Part shown: one piece after another, positions 1-8,271 of the stretch
How the letters are laid out: every line of letters starts with the position of its first letter
How positions within the stretch are numbered: position 1 is the first letter of the stretch
Assembly (NCBI GenBank): GCA_934481515.1
Contig: CAKSPO010000002.1
Span: 1-64,000, forward strand
DNA from: an uncultured Eubacteriales bacterium
GTDB lineage: Bacteria; Bacillota; Clostridia; Oscillospirales; CAG-272
Length of the DNA: 64,000 nucleotides
Reading direction: 5' to 3'
Position numbers and translations under genes: made by a program
Notes under the pieces: model-generated
Seen by the model: only the letters and a program-made list of their open reading frames with translations
The model's database searches: none
Told to the model about the DNA's origin: nothing

Positions 1-382
1 CACCGACTACCGCACCGAAGATCTTGCCTCTTGCCACATGGCGGTTGAGCGTTCCCACCGTCAAGCCGGTCAGCTCCGCCGCCGGCTTGCTCGGCAAGGC
101 ATCGGGGTATCTGCTCCAACATTTTGCTATGTATTCACGCAGTATCTTTGCTTCGTCCTGCGACAGTACGACGGTTGGTGTCGGCGGCTTGTTTCTTTGC
201 GCCGAAAGCCGCCCGTTCAGGTCGGCAAAGCGTTCGGGATGATCGGTCATCTCCTTCCGCAGGGCTTCCACATCACACATCCGCAAGGAGTACCGATGCG
301 TTTTGTTGCCGTTATCCTCGTAGCGGATATAGCCGTTTTGCAGCATATACAGGAATTTTCGTTTGGAGATATGCAGGTACTA
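1..382 (-). pseudogene. Truncated helix-turn-helix (excisionase-like) protein of a mobile element
   Basis: Reading the minus strand from about 379 down to the window edge gives an open frame of roughly 126 codons with protein-like composition. It begins YLHISKRKFLYMLQ, which resembles the recognition helix of excisionase/MerR-like HTH domains carried by clostridial integrative elements, and a second HTH-like stretch (SKPAAELTGLTVGTLNRHV) lies near the edge. The frame is preceded by an in-frame TAG at 380-382 with LAER just upstream, so the N-terminus is missing or interrupted by a nonsense codon. The C-terminal end is outside the window. The position next to a tRNA 3' fragment supports a mobile-element origin. 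Function is inferred only from the HTH resemblance. Confidence 0.5.
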
Positions 383-402
383 ACGCTCCGCCAAACAAAA
401 CA

Positions 403-430
403 GACGCCGACAGGGCGTCTGTTCCGCTTT
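403..430 (+). terminator. Hairpin in mobile-element end
   Basis: ACAGACGCC and GGGCGTCTGT form a perfect stem with a four-base loop, followed by a short pyrimidine-rich stretch ending in TTTT. It lies between the broken HTH gene and the tRNA-like sequence. It could be a weak terminator or part of the element end; there is no evidence to decide. Confidence 0.3.
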
Positions 431-434
431 TCCT

Positions 435-540
435 ATGGCGGGATTCGAACGGGTCGGTAGTGAAATGACCTGCCGGTGGCAGGTCAGAGCTGACCCTGCC
501 CGAGCCCGCAGGCGAGAGCGAATCCATTCCTCTCCGCCAC
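435..540. other. tRNA-Ser 3' fragment / probable attachment site of an integrated element
   Basis: On the plus strand, 519-539 reads as the last part of a tRNA-Ser: the conserved CGAATCC of the T arm followed by TTCCTCTCCGCCA, with encoded CCA at 537-539. The 5' part of the tRNA is absent; upstream is instead a perfect inverted repeat (TGACCTGCC/GGCAGGTCA, 467-487) and, on the opposite strand, a second T-loop-like GTTCGAATCCCGCCA at 435-449. A typical tRNA terminator follows. Known integrative elements recombine into tRNA 3' ends and leave such a fragment, so I read this as an att site with the element to the left. I could not fold either strand into a functional tRNA. Confidence 0.55.
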
Positions 541-575
541 TAAGTCCACTGTGATTGATTACGGTGGACTTTTTT
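541..575 (+). terminator. Rho-independent terminator after tRNA-Ser 3' end
   Basis: AAGTCCAC and GTGGACTT form an 8-bp stem followed by TTTTTT. It sits directly behind the CCA of the tRNA-Ser fragment, as expected for the native terminator of that tRNA gene. Confidence 0.75.
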
Positions 576-676
576 ATGCCGCAAAATGCTCAAGAATAAG
601 AACTTTCGACTATTTCGATATATAGTGCCCACCGCGGAATTACTCCGCAGCAGAGATGGTGCGTTTTACAGTCACT

Positions 677-1000
677 TCAGTTTTCGATATTGCCGTAATC
701 GTTAAACAGCCACATTCCGATCATACTCCTTGTGAGAAAATCGGCGATGAAGTGCGGTCGCTGGCGGATGAGGTACCGTTTGACATCCCCGATTCGTTGG
801 AGTGGGTGCGGATACATAACCCACCTTTTTGTACGGTCAGATGTTCATGAATCGTCTTGGAATAACGCACAGCATAGAAAACAACAGCAATGACCAGTGC
901 AATGTTGCAGAAGATCAACGCTGAAAAGCCGAGGATCTATTTTGTTTTATCCGTTCTCCTCATGATTTCTCCCGCCGGAATCTTTTTCATCATTGCATCT
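677..1000 (-). pseudogene. Decayed membrane sensor gene (N-terminal remnant)
   Basis: Directly behind the Hpt gene a start ATGATGAAAAAG with a GGAG ribosome site (near 1000) opens a frame that reaches an in-frame TAG after 18 codons. The same frame then continues as a clear transmembrane segment (ILGFSALIFCNIALVIAVV) followed by a basic stretch, and falls apart near 845. In another frame the protein-like stretch ending FLTRSMIGMWLFNDYGNIEN stops at 677. This is the pattern of a signalling membrane protein broken by at least one nonsense change and one frameshift. Its position downstream of an Hpt protein suggests a sensor kinase or cyclase, but no catalytic domain survives. Confidence 0.5.
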
Positions 1001-1004
1001 CCAA

Positions 1005-1355
1005 TCAGTCCAATTCTGCAAGCGCATCAATCAATGCCTGATATTCTTTTTTCACCGAAAGGTACAGCTCCTCTGATTGCGCGGAAAAAGTTCTTCCGCG
1101 AAGTTCCTCCGTAAGCGCCGTTGCAGGAAGATACAGACGTTCAAAACCAAGATTCATGCAAACGCCTTTGAGTGTATGCGCTGCACGGAAAGCTTTTTCC
1201 GCATCTTTTTCTTCAAATCCCTGTGTAAGCTCCGAAAAACTGGGATCATCATTGAATTTCCGCACAAATCGTTTGATCATTGTCCCCGAACCGAGACGAT
1301 TCAGAACCGCTTCGTAGTTGCTCCCGATTGCTTCGTAAAACTGAATTATATTCAT
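1005..1355 (-). CDS. Hpt-domain phosphotransfer protein
   Basis: A 116-residue all-helical protein. The AAHTLKG motif around His60 is the signature of histidine phosphotransfer (Hpt) domains, which relay phosphate between hybrid kinase receiver domains and response regulators. The length equals a single stand-alone Hpt domain. It follows the GGDEF-REC-HD-GYP gene by about 40 bp on the same strand, so the receiver of that protein is its plausible partner. The hybrid kinases that would normally feed it are present only as remnants nearby, so it may be on its way to losing its role. A GGGGAG ribosome site precedes the ATG at 1355. Confidence 0.85.
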   Translation of the reverse strand: MNIIQFYEAIGSNYEAVLNRLGSGTMIKRFVRKFNDDPSFSELTQGFEEKDAEKAFRAAHTLKGVCMNLGFERLYLPATALTEELRGRTFSAQSEELYLSVKKEYQALIDALAELD

Positions 1356-1396
1356 GATTGTATCTTCTCCCCTTGTTAAATTCCGGCACTTGTTAT

Positions 1397-3328
1397 TTAT
1401 TTGATTTCTCCGTTACTGCCTTTTGTAAGGAATCTCCGAATGTCCACCAGGCACTCCAACAGCAACGGGTTGAATTGACCGCACTTGCCGTCCAGAATCA
1501 TCTGAATTGCAGCATCAGAAGTATATGCCTCCTTATAAACCCGTTCTGCGGTCAGTGCATCGTACACATCCGCCAGTGCCACGACCTGTGCGGCAATCGG
1601 AATATCATCGCCCTTCAGCCCCGTGGGATAGCCCGTTCCGTCATATTTTTCATGATGGTACAGGCAGATGTCAGGCGCATACCGAACCAGCGGTTCGTTC
1701 CGGTATTCCTTCACATTCATGACCATTTCCGCACCGATCAGGGTATGCTTTTTCACCTCTTCAAATTCTTCCGGTGTCAGTTTTCCCGGTTTATTGAGAA
1801 TGGCATTGTCAATGCCGACCTTGCCGATATCATGCAAGGAGGAAGCAGTGGTAATCAGATAGACATCCTTCTCGCTGATGCCGTATTTGTCGGTCTTTTC
1901 CCGTAGACGGATCAGAAGAAGCTCTGTAATCTTGTTGATGTTGGTGACATGCTCGCTTCCCGTTCCCGAACGGAATTCAGCGACCTGACTTAAAATATCG
2001 ACAAGGATGCGACTGTTCTTTTCTTTTTCAAGAATTTCGTCAGAGACAACTGCAATCAGGTGACGCTGCTTTTCGTACAGGTTGATGGTATTGAGCACCC
2101 GGCGGTATACAACCTTGGCATCAAACGGACGGGCAATAAAGTCGGAAACACCCATTTCATAGGCTTTCCGGATGGTCTCCCCGGATTCGTCCCCCGTGAT
2201 GGTAATTACGGGAATGTCTTCTATCAGATGGCGCTCTAACATATAATGGAGCACATCAAATCCATCCACCTCGGGCATCATGATGTCCAAAAGAACAATG
2301 GAAATCTGTGTTCCCTTTTCCTTCAGGATCTCAATACATTCTTTCCCTCCCGATGCCTCAATGATATTGAACTCATTGCTCAGGATTGCGGAGAGCATAT
2401 CTCTGTTGATATCGGAATCGTCGACCACAAGAACGGTGGCGTCCCGTCCCGATTCCGAAATCTCTCCGTCCTTATCCGTAACGATAACGTTTTTGTTGAC
2501 TTTTGCCTTATAAAGCAGTCTGTCTGCACGACTGACGGCAACATGAATCGGCTCGTTCGTACAAAACGTTGCCCCGATGCTCGTCGTCAGCCGGATCCCC
2601 TCGTAGCCCGGCAGAACAATTCCGCTGATATTTTGCAGAATGCGTTTCAGGGTCGTTTCAAATCCGCTATCCCGGACACCCGGCATAATCAGTAAAAATT
2701 CGTCGCCGCCGTAGCGGATAATCTTATCCGAGGAACGGATATCCTTCTTCACTTCCGCCGCGAAGGCGGTCAGAACCATGTCCCCCGCCACGTGACCATA
2801 CACATCGTTGTAGATCTTGAAATCGTCAATATCAATCATAGCAACGCCGGCATTGAGAACGGAATTCTTCAGCTTTTCCTCGTAGAAGCGGCGGTTATGA
2901 CTTCCTGTCATCACATCGGTATAGGTTTTTTCATAATACTCGTTGATATGGGACAGGAGCTTTTCTTCGCCGGACAGATCGATCATCGTTTCCGCGTCAA
3001 ATTCCTGCAGCAACTCCATCACGCAAGGCTCGCCATCAACCTCAAGGTATCTGGCAATGACCTGATAGATTCCGTCCCTGGCAAACTCCAGCTTGCGCTC
3101 ATCCTTCCTTGACAAAAGCGTTTTGGCAGATACGCAGTTTTCGCACGGCTCGTTTTTTCCCCAGAAGGAATAGCAGGGGCACCCCATGGCGGCAATGTCC
3201 TCCTTGGTGCAAATGCCTGCAATCTGGTTTTTATGCAGAAGGCGAACAACGTCAAAGATTTCCCGATAGCACGCCATCTTTTCTTCCACCTGCGCCCGTG
3301 TCAGGGCATTTGATTTCTGCACGTCCAT
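1397..3328 (-). CDS. Cyclic-di-GMP turnover protein: GGDEF - receiver - HD-GYP
   Basis: A 643-residue soluble signalling protein. Residues about 136-295 are a GGDEF diguanylate cyclase domain with intact GGDEF (207-211) and a product-inhibition RxxD I-site (RSSD, 198-201). Residues 298-415 are a response-regulator receiver with the DD pair (303-304) and phosphoacceptor Asp348, although the usual KP near the end is RP. Residues about 430-640 are an HD-GYP phosphodiesterase with HD (499-500) and HHEKYDGTGYP (558-568). A Cys cluster (C50, C52, C62, C65) near the N-terminus may bind metal. Both making and breaking activities look intact, so net output probably depends on phosphorylation via the adjacent Hpt protein. 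It is the only complete enzyme of this locus. Confidence 0.92.
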   Translation of the reverse strand: MDVQKSNALTRAQVEEKMACYREIFDVVRLLHKNQIAGICTKEDIAAMGCPCYSFWGKNEPCENCVSAKTLLSRKDERKLEFARDGIYQVIARYLEVDGEPCVMELLQEFDAETMIDLSGEEKLLSHINEYYEKTYTDVMTGSHNRRFYEEKLKNSVLNAGVAMIDIDDFKIYNDVYGHVAGDMVLTAFAAEVKKDIRSSDKIIRYGGDEFLLIMPGVRDSGFETTLKRILQNISGIVLPGYEGIRLTTSIGATFCTNEPIHVAVSRADRLLYKAKVNKNVIVTDKDGEISESGRDATVLVVDDSDINRDMLSAILSNEFNIIEASGGKECIEILKEKGTQISIVLLDIMMPEVDGFDVLHYMLERHLIEDIPVITITGDESGETIRKAYEMGVSDFIARPFDAKVVYRRVLNTINLYEKQRHLIAVVSDEILEKEKNSRILVDILSQVAEFRSGTGSEHVTNINKITELLLIRLREKTDKYGISEKDVYLITTASSLHDIGKVGIDNAILNKPGKLTPEEFEEVKKHTLIGAEMVMNVKEYRNEPLVRYAPDICLYHHEKYDGTGYPTGLKGDDIPIAAQVVALADVYDALTAERVYKEAYTSDAAIQMILDGKCGQFNPLLLECLVDIRRFLTKGSNGEIK

Positions 3329-3363
3329 TTTCTTCCCTTCTTAGAATGTATCGTTTTCCGGCA

Positions 3364-3910
3364 TCAGCCCCTGTCGGCGATGGACGAAATCAGCTGTTCC
3401 ACCTTAAATGGTTTTGCCAGATGAGCGTTCATACCCGCATCGCGGCATTTCTTCATATCCTCTGCAAATGCATTTGCGGTCATTGCTACGATCTGCACTT
3501 CTTTTGCATCCGGGCGATCCATCGTCCGGATGGCTCCGGTAGCGGCATAGCCATCCATCACCGGCATCATAATATCGCACCCAAAGCGCGCCGTCTTTTG
3601 CACGCAGATGCGTTTCCTCCGCATTTGCAAGCGCGCAAAACCGCTCCTCGGAAAACTGATTCTGGTAAAGCAATGCGGACAAGGAATTTCCCGTTGCCGC
3701 TTCAAATTCCGCCGAAGAATCGTACCTGAGCATCCTGACTGCCAGTTCACTGATAAAGCAGATGGGCAAACCTGGCTCACAGCCGCCTCCGATGATGCCG
3801 ACACCGTGATTTGCCCGTAGCAAAGCCGGGATGCTCTCCTGCATTTCTTTCGTCATGGAATGGCCTTCCCGAACAAACAACGGCTCCTGATAGCCGGCTT
3901 CAAACATCAT
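3364..3910 (-). pseudogene. Hybrid sensor histidine kinase collapsed to PAS + receiver end
   Basis: The 5' part (ATG at 3910) encodes a PAS-like domain ending in KDGALWVR, a typical PAS C-terminal strand. Near 3570 the reading frame jumps and the sequence continues as the second half of a receiver domain: DIMMPVMDGY with the phosphoacceptor Asp, then a helix and LAKPF, ending at 3364. The histidine kinase dimerisation and ATP-binding domains that should lie between PAS and receiver are missing. The simplest reading is one large internal deletion that joined the two ends out of frame. The product of the first frame runs only to 3404 and would be non-functional. Confidence 0.75.
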
Positions 3911-3958
3911 AAATGTATTCCTCGTTTTCTATGCGCGCCGATTTTCCGGTGATTACAC

Positions 3959-4075
3959 CTATTTGTCCTGTCGGTTGGCTGATTTTAAATTTTCAGAAAT
4001 GACCTTCACAACGGTACCGATCATAATGGGCTTCGTGATATGCGCGTTCATTTTGCATGAAACGGACGGTCCGGA
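3959..4075 (-). pseudogene. Receiver-domain C-terminal remnant
   Basis: On the minus strand a short frame reads MNAHITKPI and continues for about 20 codons to a TAG at 3959-3961. MNAHxxKP is the conserved end of hybrid-kinase receiver domains (alpha4-beta5 with the conserved Lys). No start and no upstream receiver sequence is recognisable, so this is the tail of another lost hybrid kinase. It sits between the riboswitch-like element and the PAS-receiver pseudogene. Confidence 0.6.
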
Positions 4076-4164
4076 TCATATAGCATTCCCGTTTATTTGT
4101 TACGCAAAAAATGAAAAATAAAAAGGTTGCAATAAAACACCCATAGACACAGGAAGGCTATAGC

Positions 4165-4240
4165 GTAAATTGCGACCGGGCTGACTCTGGTCTGAGTCTC
4201 AAGGCTTTGCGGTGCCGTCTCACGACAGTTTTGCTAAATA
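4165..4240 (-). ncRNA. Probable cyclic-di-GMP-I (GEMM) riboswitch
   Basis: The minus strand reads AGCAAAACTGTCGTGAGACG, then GCACCGCAAAGCC, then a GACTC/GAGTC hairpin followed by AGCCCGGTCGC. This matches the GEMM-I layout: GCAAAxC, a stem capped by a GNRA tetraloop (GTGA), the near-invariant CGCAAAGCC, a second stem, and an AGCCxGGTxGC tail. The riboswitch class binds c-di-GMP and often controls signalling or surface genes. It lies upstream, on the same strand, of the remnants and the intact GGDEF/HD-GYP gene, which is a biologically sensible position. The expression platform is not obvious. A covariance-model search was not possible here. Confidence 0.72.
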
Positions 4241-4478
4241 TCAAATTGTAAATAACTTGTTTGAATGTCAGTATATCACATAAGTAGAAAAATGTCAATA
4301 CATATCGGTAGGCTTTTGTTAAAAAGTCGACTTTTTCATCTGATTTTTGCTTTTATCGGAATTTTATATTTACAAAAAGCGAAATCCCCGATCGGCCGCC
4401 AAGAAAGGCTTCCGAAGCCCGTTTTTTCTTTTCCTGTTTGATTCAATGCTCGCCAACCGCCGCAAAAAAACGAAAAAG

Positions 4479-4512
4479 AATGCGCAAGCCCGGATGTTCG
4501 GACTTACGCATT
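4479..4512 (-). terminator. Terminator downstream of the rhamnosidase operon
   Basis: A 14-bp stem with one or two G-T pairs (AATGCGYAAGYCCG / CGGACTTACGCATT) is followed on the minus strand by CTTTTTCGTTTTTTT. It lies about 300 bp beyond the stop of the GH78 gene and separates the glycan operon from the signalling locus. The 4513-4808 stretch before it holds no convincing gene. Confidence 0.7.
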
Positions 4513-4808
4513 TCTGCTACGCAACTGCTATATTTTAGCGTGTCTCAAAAGAAAAAATCAAAGGATATTTTCCGTAAAAATCATGTTGATTTTCATAACC
4601 GAGCGTAAGGAAAAATGACAAAAGACGGAAAATCGGTTCTGCATCAATACTTTTACGGATTCCTTTGCTCTGTTCCGTTTTTCATATACTTCATCGCTTA
4701 CAGGCTCACATCCTTCGGTTTTTCCGTTCTCGCCGGGAAATTCCACGGTACATTTACGTTCTTTTGATTTTTTGCAAACATCACGCCCTCAGGCAATCCG
4801 GCAGACCG

Positions 4809-7550
4809 TCACGCTCCGCCGGGCAGTTCGGATCCCGCGGGAGAATCCTCCGTTCCGGACAGTTCCCGCAAAGCCGCCGCATAGCGTTCTCCGGCTTCCG
4901 GAGTCACCCCGAACATGGGAAGAGAAAGAAGGAACCTTCCGTTCCGAGTCAAAAATTCCGGATTTTCGCCGGTGACCATAGCATATGCCTGTGGGAGAAT
5001 GCATCTGAAGCGCTCCCTTGCCGAAGGATTTCCGAGAATATCAAGGTTGGGGGTATCCAGCGAAAACGGGTGCAAAATCCGTTCCGGCGCGCGGACGGTT
5101 CTCTCATATTTCCCTGCGCATACCTCTTCCTCCGTTCCGTCCGGCAGACACAGCCTTGCCCGGCATCCGGCGGGAACCGTCGCATACAGCCGGAAAAATC
5201 CGTCCTTCCGAACCTCCCACGCCACCGTATAGGTGCCGCTCGGAGAGTCATAGCAAAGGAAAATTTCCCGGAGCCGGAAATCCAGATGTGGCTCAATTCT
5301 TGCGCTCTTCCAGCCGGGGGCGGTCGGCTGCAGCCCGGCAATGCAGGAAAAAATGGCTTCGCAAACCGATCCGTACGCATAATGGTTCAGCGAATTCATA
5401 TTGGTCCCGCTGATTTTCCCGTCCGGAAGCACGGAGTTCCAGCGCTCCCAGACGGTTGTGGCTCCCATGCGAACCGCGTACAGCCATCCCGGAAAATCTT
5501 CGCAGAACAAAATCCGGTAGGCATCCCCGTCCATACCGGCGGAAAACAGCGCCGGCAGAAGCAATGGGGTTCCGGTAAATCCTGTTTTGATCCGGTAAAA
5601 ATCCTTTCTGAGCCTTTCCCGCAGTCCGGCAATCACGGCATCCCGGCTCCGGTAAACACCGTAGCGAAGCGCCAGCGCATATGCGGTCTGGGTATCGACG
5701 GCAAGCCGTCCGGTTCCGGTGAAAAACGCGCCGAGAATCGCTTTGCGCACCCGCTCTGCCGCCGTGGTATATTTTCCGACATCTCCCAAGCGTCCGAGCG
5801 TTCCGGCGCTTTCCGCAGTCAGACGCAGGGAATGAAAATAGTACATACTGCTGATAAAACCGGGGTCGGTTCCGCCCTCTAAGGACTGTTCGCAGATGCC
5901 GTCCCGTGCCAGCCAGTCCCCGAAGGTAAAGTGACGGGTAATCAGACCGCGGTTCCCTTCCTCAGAATCCCGTGCCAGCAGTACCTCGGAATACTCCCGC
6001 ATCATCGGATAATTGTCGCGCAGCTGTTCCGTATCCCCGTAGAAGGTATAGAGAAGATGCGGCAGAATGGTTCCGCAATCCGCCCAGACCGCACCGCCGC
6101 TTCCCGCTTCCCCGCGGAGCGACGGGCAGTACATCGGAAAATCACCGTGGTAATAGGTCTTTTGCTCATACCGCAGATCCGTCAGATACTTCCTGTAAAA
6201 CGGAAAGCAGTCCGAAAGATAGCAGGCAGTGGGAGCAAACACCTGCGCATCCGCCGTCCAGCCCAGCCGTTCGTCTCTTTGCGGACAGTCTGTCGGAACG
6301 TCCAGAAAATTGCCGCACTGTCCCCAGCGGGTGTTCTCCATCAGCCGGTTGATCCGTGCATCCGGGGTGCGGCAGAAGACGCTTTCCTGAAGCTCGGAGG
6401 AAATCACCACGCCGGAGAAGTCCTCCGGATGCACCGTTTCCATTCCCTCCACCAGTGCATACCGGAACCCGAAAAAGGTAAAATACGGTTCATACGTCCG
6501 CCGGGTTCCGTCGGAAACGTAAACGGCTTCGGCTCGTGCCGTCCGGAGATTGTCCCGATAAAAACAACCGTCCTGCAACAGCTCTCCATGCAGAATCCGG
6601 ACACGCGTCCCCGCGGGCAGTAAAGCGGAAAAGCGGACAAATCCCACCATGTTCTGTCCGAAATCCAGAATCTGCTCCCCTCTGGGAGAACAAAGCAACG
6701 CCGGTCGGAGAACGTTTTTTTCCCGAATCGGTGCTCCGAAAAAAGGAATGATCCGGTAACGGGGCGTTGCTACCCGGCACGGAGCCGACGTTCCGGCATC
6801 TCTGCAAAAATCCCGGATTTCTCCGTCGTAGATTGAATTTCCCGTACAGGGGGACGCGGTTGCCGTAAAATCCTCATCGCTTTGCAGGAAGATCCGTCGG
6901 TCTTTCAGAGAATACAGCTCCAGCGCACAGAGATATGCGGAGCCGTAAACACAATCCCCTGCGTCGGTCGGCTTGTCGATTCCGAACCTTCCGCGGTACC
7001 ACCCGTTTCCGAGGTGTACCGTCAGCGTATTTTCCTCTCCCCGCCGGATCAGTTCTGTGACATCGTAAGTATCGAAGCGCAGGTAGGCATCGTAGTCGTT
7101 GTATCCCGGCGTCAGGTAGCGATCCCCCACTCGGATTCCGTTGATCTCCGCGCGATAAAGCCCCAGTCCCGTGATGGCAAGACGCAATTCTCCGGCATCT
7201 TCCGGAACGGTAAAGCACCGTCTGAGCACTGGGGATTCCATCGGTTGTACCGGGGTAATGAGCGGAGCGGAAAAGTCAATTGCGGTTTCAAAAAACGTCT
7301 CGGCACAGGCATCCTCCGCCGAAACGCGGAACCGGTAACGGGTAGCCGGTTCCGGCATCAGCTCCGGAAATGAAAAAGCATGCGCTTCGCGCAGCGTCAC
7401 CCTCCGGGCGGCTGCGACGGTTCCGTCCGGCGCAAGAATTTCGCAGAAAAATTCTGTATCCGCATCTGCAAGAAAAGAAAAGCGGAGCTGCTCTGCGGAA
7501 ATTCCCAGGGGACTTGTACGGCGGTTGATTTTCAGGCTTTGAATTTTCAT
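4809..7550 (-). CDS. Family GH78 alpha-L-rhamnosidase
   Basis: A 913-residue protein that removes terminal alpha-L-rhamnose from plant glycosides or polysaccharides. The N-terminal beta-sandwich region, the rhamnosidase catalytic (alpha/alpha)6 barrel and the C-terminal beta domain follow the GH78 order. The signature DERLGWTADAQ is at about 426-436 with its acidic residues, and the second catalytic glutamate is in WERW (about 702). There is no signal peptide, so it acts on imported or small substrates. The ATG at 7550 is chosen because AGGAGG lies directly upstream; 20 extra in-frame codons upstream lack a ribosome site. It is the last gene of a glycan operon. Confidence 0.93.
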   Translation of the reverse strand: MKIQSLKINRRTSPLGISAEQLRFSFLADADTEFFCEILAPDGTVAAARRVTLREAHAFSFPELMPEPATRYRFRVSAEDACAETFFETAIDFSAPLITPVQPMESPVLRRCFTVPEDAGELRLAITGLGLYRAEINGIRVGDRYLTPGYNDYDAYLRFDTYDVTELIRRGEENTLTVHLGNGWYRGRFGIDKPTDAGDCVYGSAYLCALELYSLKDRRIFLQSDEDFTATASPCTGNSIYDGEIRDFCRDAGTSAPCRVATPRYRIIPFFGAPIREKNVLRPALLCSPRGEQILDFGQNMVGFVRFSALLPAGTRVRILHGELLQDGCFYRDNLRTARAEAVYVSDGTRRTYEPYFTFFGFRYALVEGMETVHPEDFSGVVISSELQESVFCRTPDARINRLMENTRWGQCGNFLDVPTDCPQRDERLGWTADAQVFAPTACYLSDCFPFYRKYLTDLRYEQKTYYHGDFPMYCPSLRGEAGSGGAVWADCGTILPHLLYTFYGDTEQLRDNYPMMREYSEVLLARDSEEGNRGLITRHFTFGDWLARDGICEQSLEGGTDPGFISSMYYFHSLRLTAESAGTLGRLGDVGKYTTAAERVRKAILGAFFTGTGRLAVDTQTAYALALRYGVYRSRDAVIAGLRERLRKDFYRIKTGFTGTPLLLPALFSAGMDGDAYRILFCEDFPGWLYAVRMGATTVWERWNSVLPDGKISGTNMNSLNHYAYGSVCEAIFSCIAGLQPTAPGWKSARIEPHLDFRLREIFLCYDSPSGTYTVAWEVRKDGFFRLYATVPAGCRARLCLPDGTEEEVCAGKYERTVRAPERILHPFSLDTPNLDILGNPSARERFRCILPQAYAMVTGENPEFLTRNGRFLLSLPMFGVTPEAGERYAAALRELSGTEDSPAGSELPGGA

Positions 7551-7619
7551 GCGTCCTCCTATCCGGGAGCGGCAGTTGCCGCTCCGCCAAAAGCATTCCG
7601 AACGAAGCAAAAAGCAGCA

Positions 7620-8267
7620 TCAGTCAAACCAGCGCAGAAGCTCCGAAAACCGGGAAAGGTGAATATCGGCGTCTCCCGCCGGCACGGCATCCCCGACGGA
7701 AAGTGCCAGCATGCCGCACGCATGTGCCGCCTGAATTCCTGCCGGGGCATCCTCCACCACAGCGCAGAGTGCGGGAGAAAGCTTCATTCTTCCCGCCGCT
7801 TTCAGAAAAACCTCCGGATCCGGCTTGGATCTTGTAATCGCGTTTCCGTCGGAAAGGGCATCAAAAAACTCCGAAAGCCCCACGCGGCAAAGAATATACT
7901 CCGCGTTCCGGCTGGAAGAGCCGACCGCCAGAAGATAGCCGCGCCGCCGCAGGGCATCCAGCGTTTCCCGCACCTCTGCCGATACATCTGCCGGAGTCAT
8001 TGCATCGAGATATTCCCGGTAAAGCAGGTTTTTACGCTCCGCGAGCTTCTCTTTTTCCTCTTTGGAAAGCTCCGTGCGCCCGTTTTCCCGCAAAATCAGC
8101 TCCAGACTTTCCATCCGGCTGATGCCGCGCAGTCGATCCCTGAGTTCATTCCCCACGCTGCACCCGATTTCCTTTGCAACCGCTTCCCAGGCAAGGGCAT
8201 GAAACCGGTCGGTAAAGACCAGCACACCGTCCAGATCGAAAATCAGCCCCTTGATTTTTCTTTCCAT
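7620..8267 (-). CDS. pgmB: HAD-family beta-phosphoglucomutase-like enzyme
   Basis: A 215-residue haloacid dehalogenase-fold protein. Motif I is DLDGVLV (Asp11 nucleophile, Asp13 acid/base), motif II is VGSSSRN, motif III is SKPDPEVF and motif IV is VVEDAPAGIQAA. The length and the helical cap after motif I fit beta-phosphoglucomutase, which interconverts beta-glucose 1-phosphate and glucose 6-phosphate after phosphorolysis of disaccharides. No phosphorylase is in this operon, so a general sugar-phosphate phosphatase role is also possible. It starts 4 bp after the stop of the preceding gene, which implies translational coupling. Confidence 0.82.
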   Translation of the reverse strand: MERKIKGLIFDLDGVLVFTDRFHALAWEAVAKEIGCSVGNELRDRLRGISRMESLELILRENGRTELSKEEKEKLAERKNLLYREYLDAMTPADVSAEVRETLDALRRRGYLLAVGSSSRNAEYILCRVGLSEFFDALSDGNAITRSKPDPEVFLKAAGRMKLSPALCAVVEDAPAGIQAAHACGMLALSVGDAVPAGDADIHLSRFSELLRWFD

Positions 8268-8271
8268 GATT

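Noticed and set aside
435..540. Possible complete tRNA on the minus strand (GTGGCGG...CCGCCAT)
   Set aside because: The acceptor stem pairs but the T stem does not (CCCG opposite CCCG) and the putative anticodon loop is eight bases; it fits a remnant, not a working tRNA.
656..850. 64-codon plus-strand frame in the degenerate signalling region
   Set aside because: No ribosome site; the opposite strand has the more protein-like, transmembrane-containing remnant.
4347..4538. Lys-rich 63-codon frame in the intergenic region
   Set aside because: It runs through two terminator hairpins and A-rich tracts and lacks a ribosome binding site.
4558..4746. 62-codon minus frame between the rhamnosidase and its terminator
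   Set aside because: No start signal, poor composition, and it would lie after the operon's last gene with no family match.
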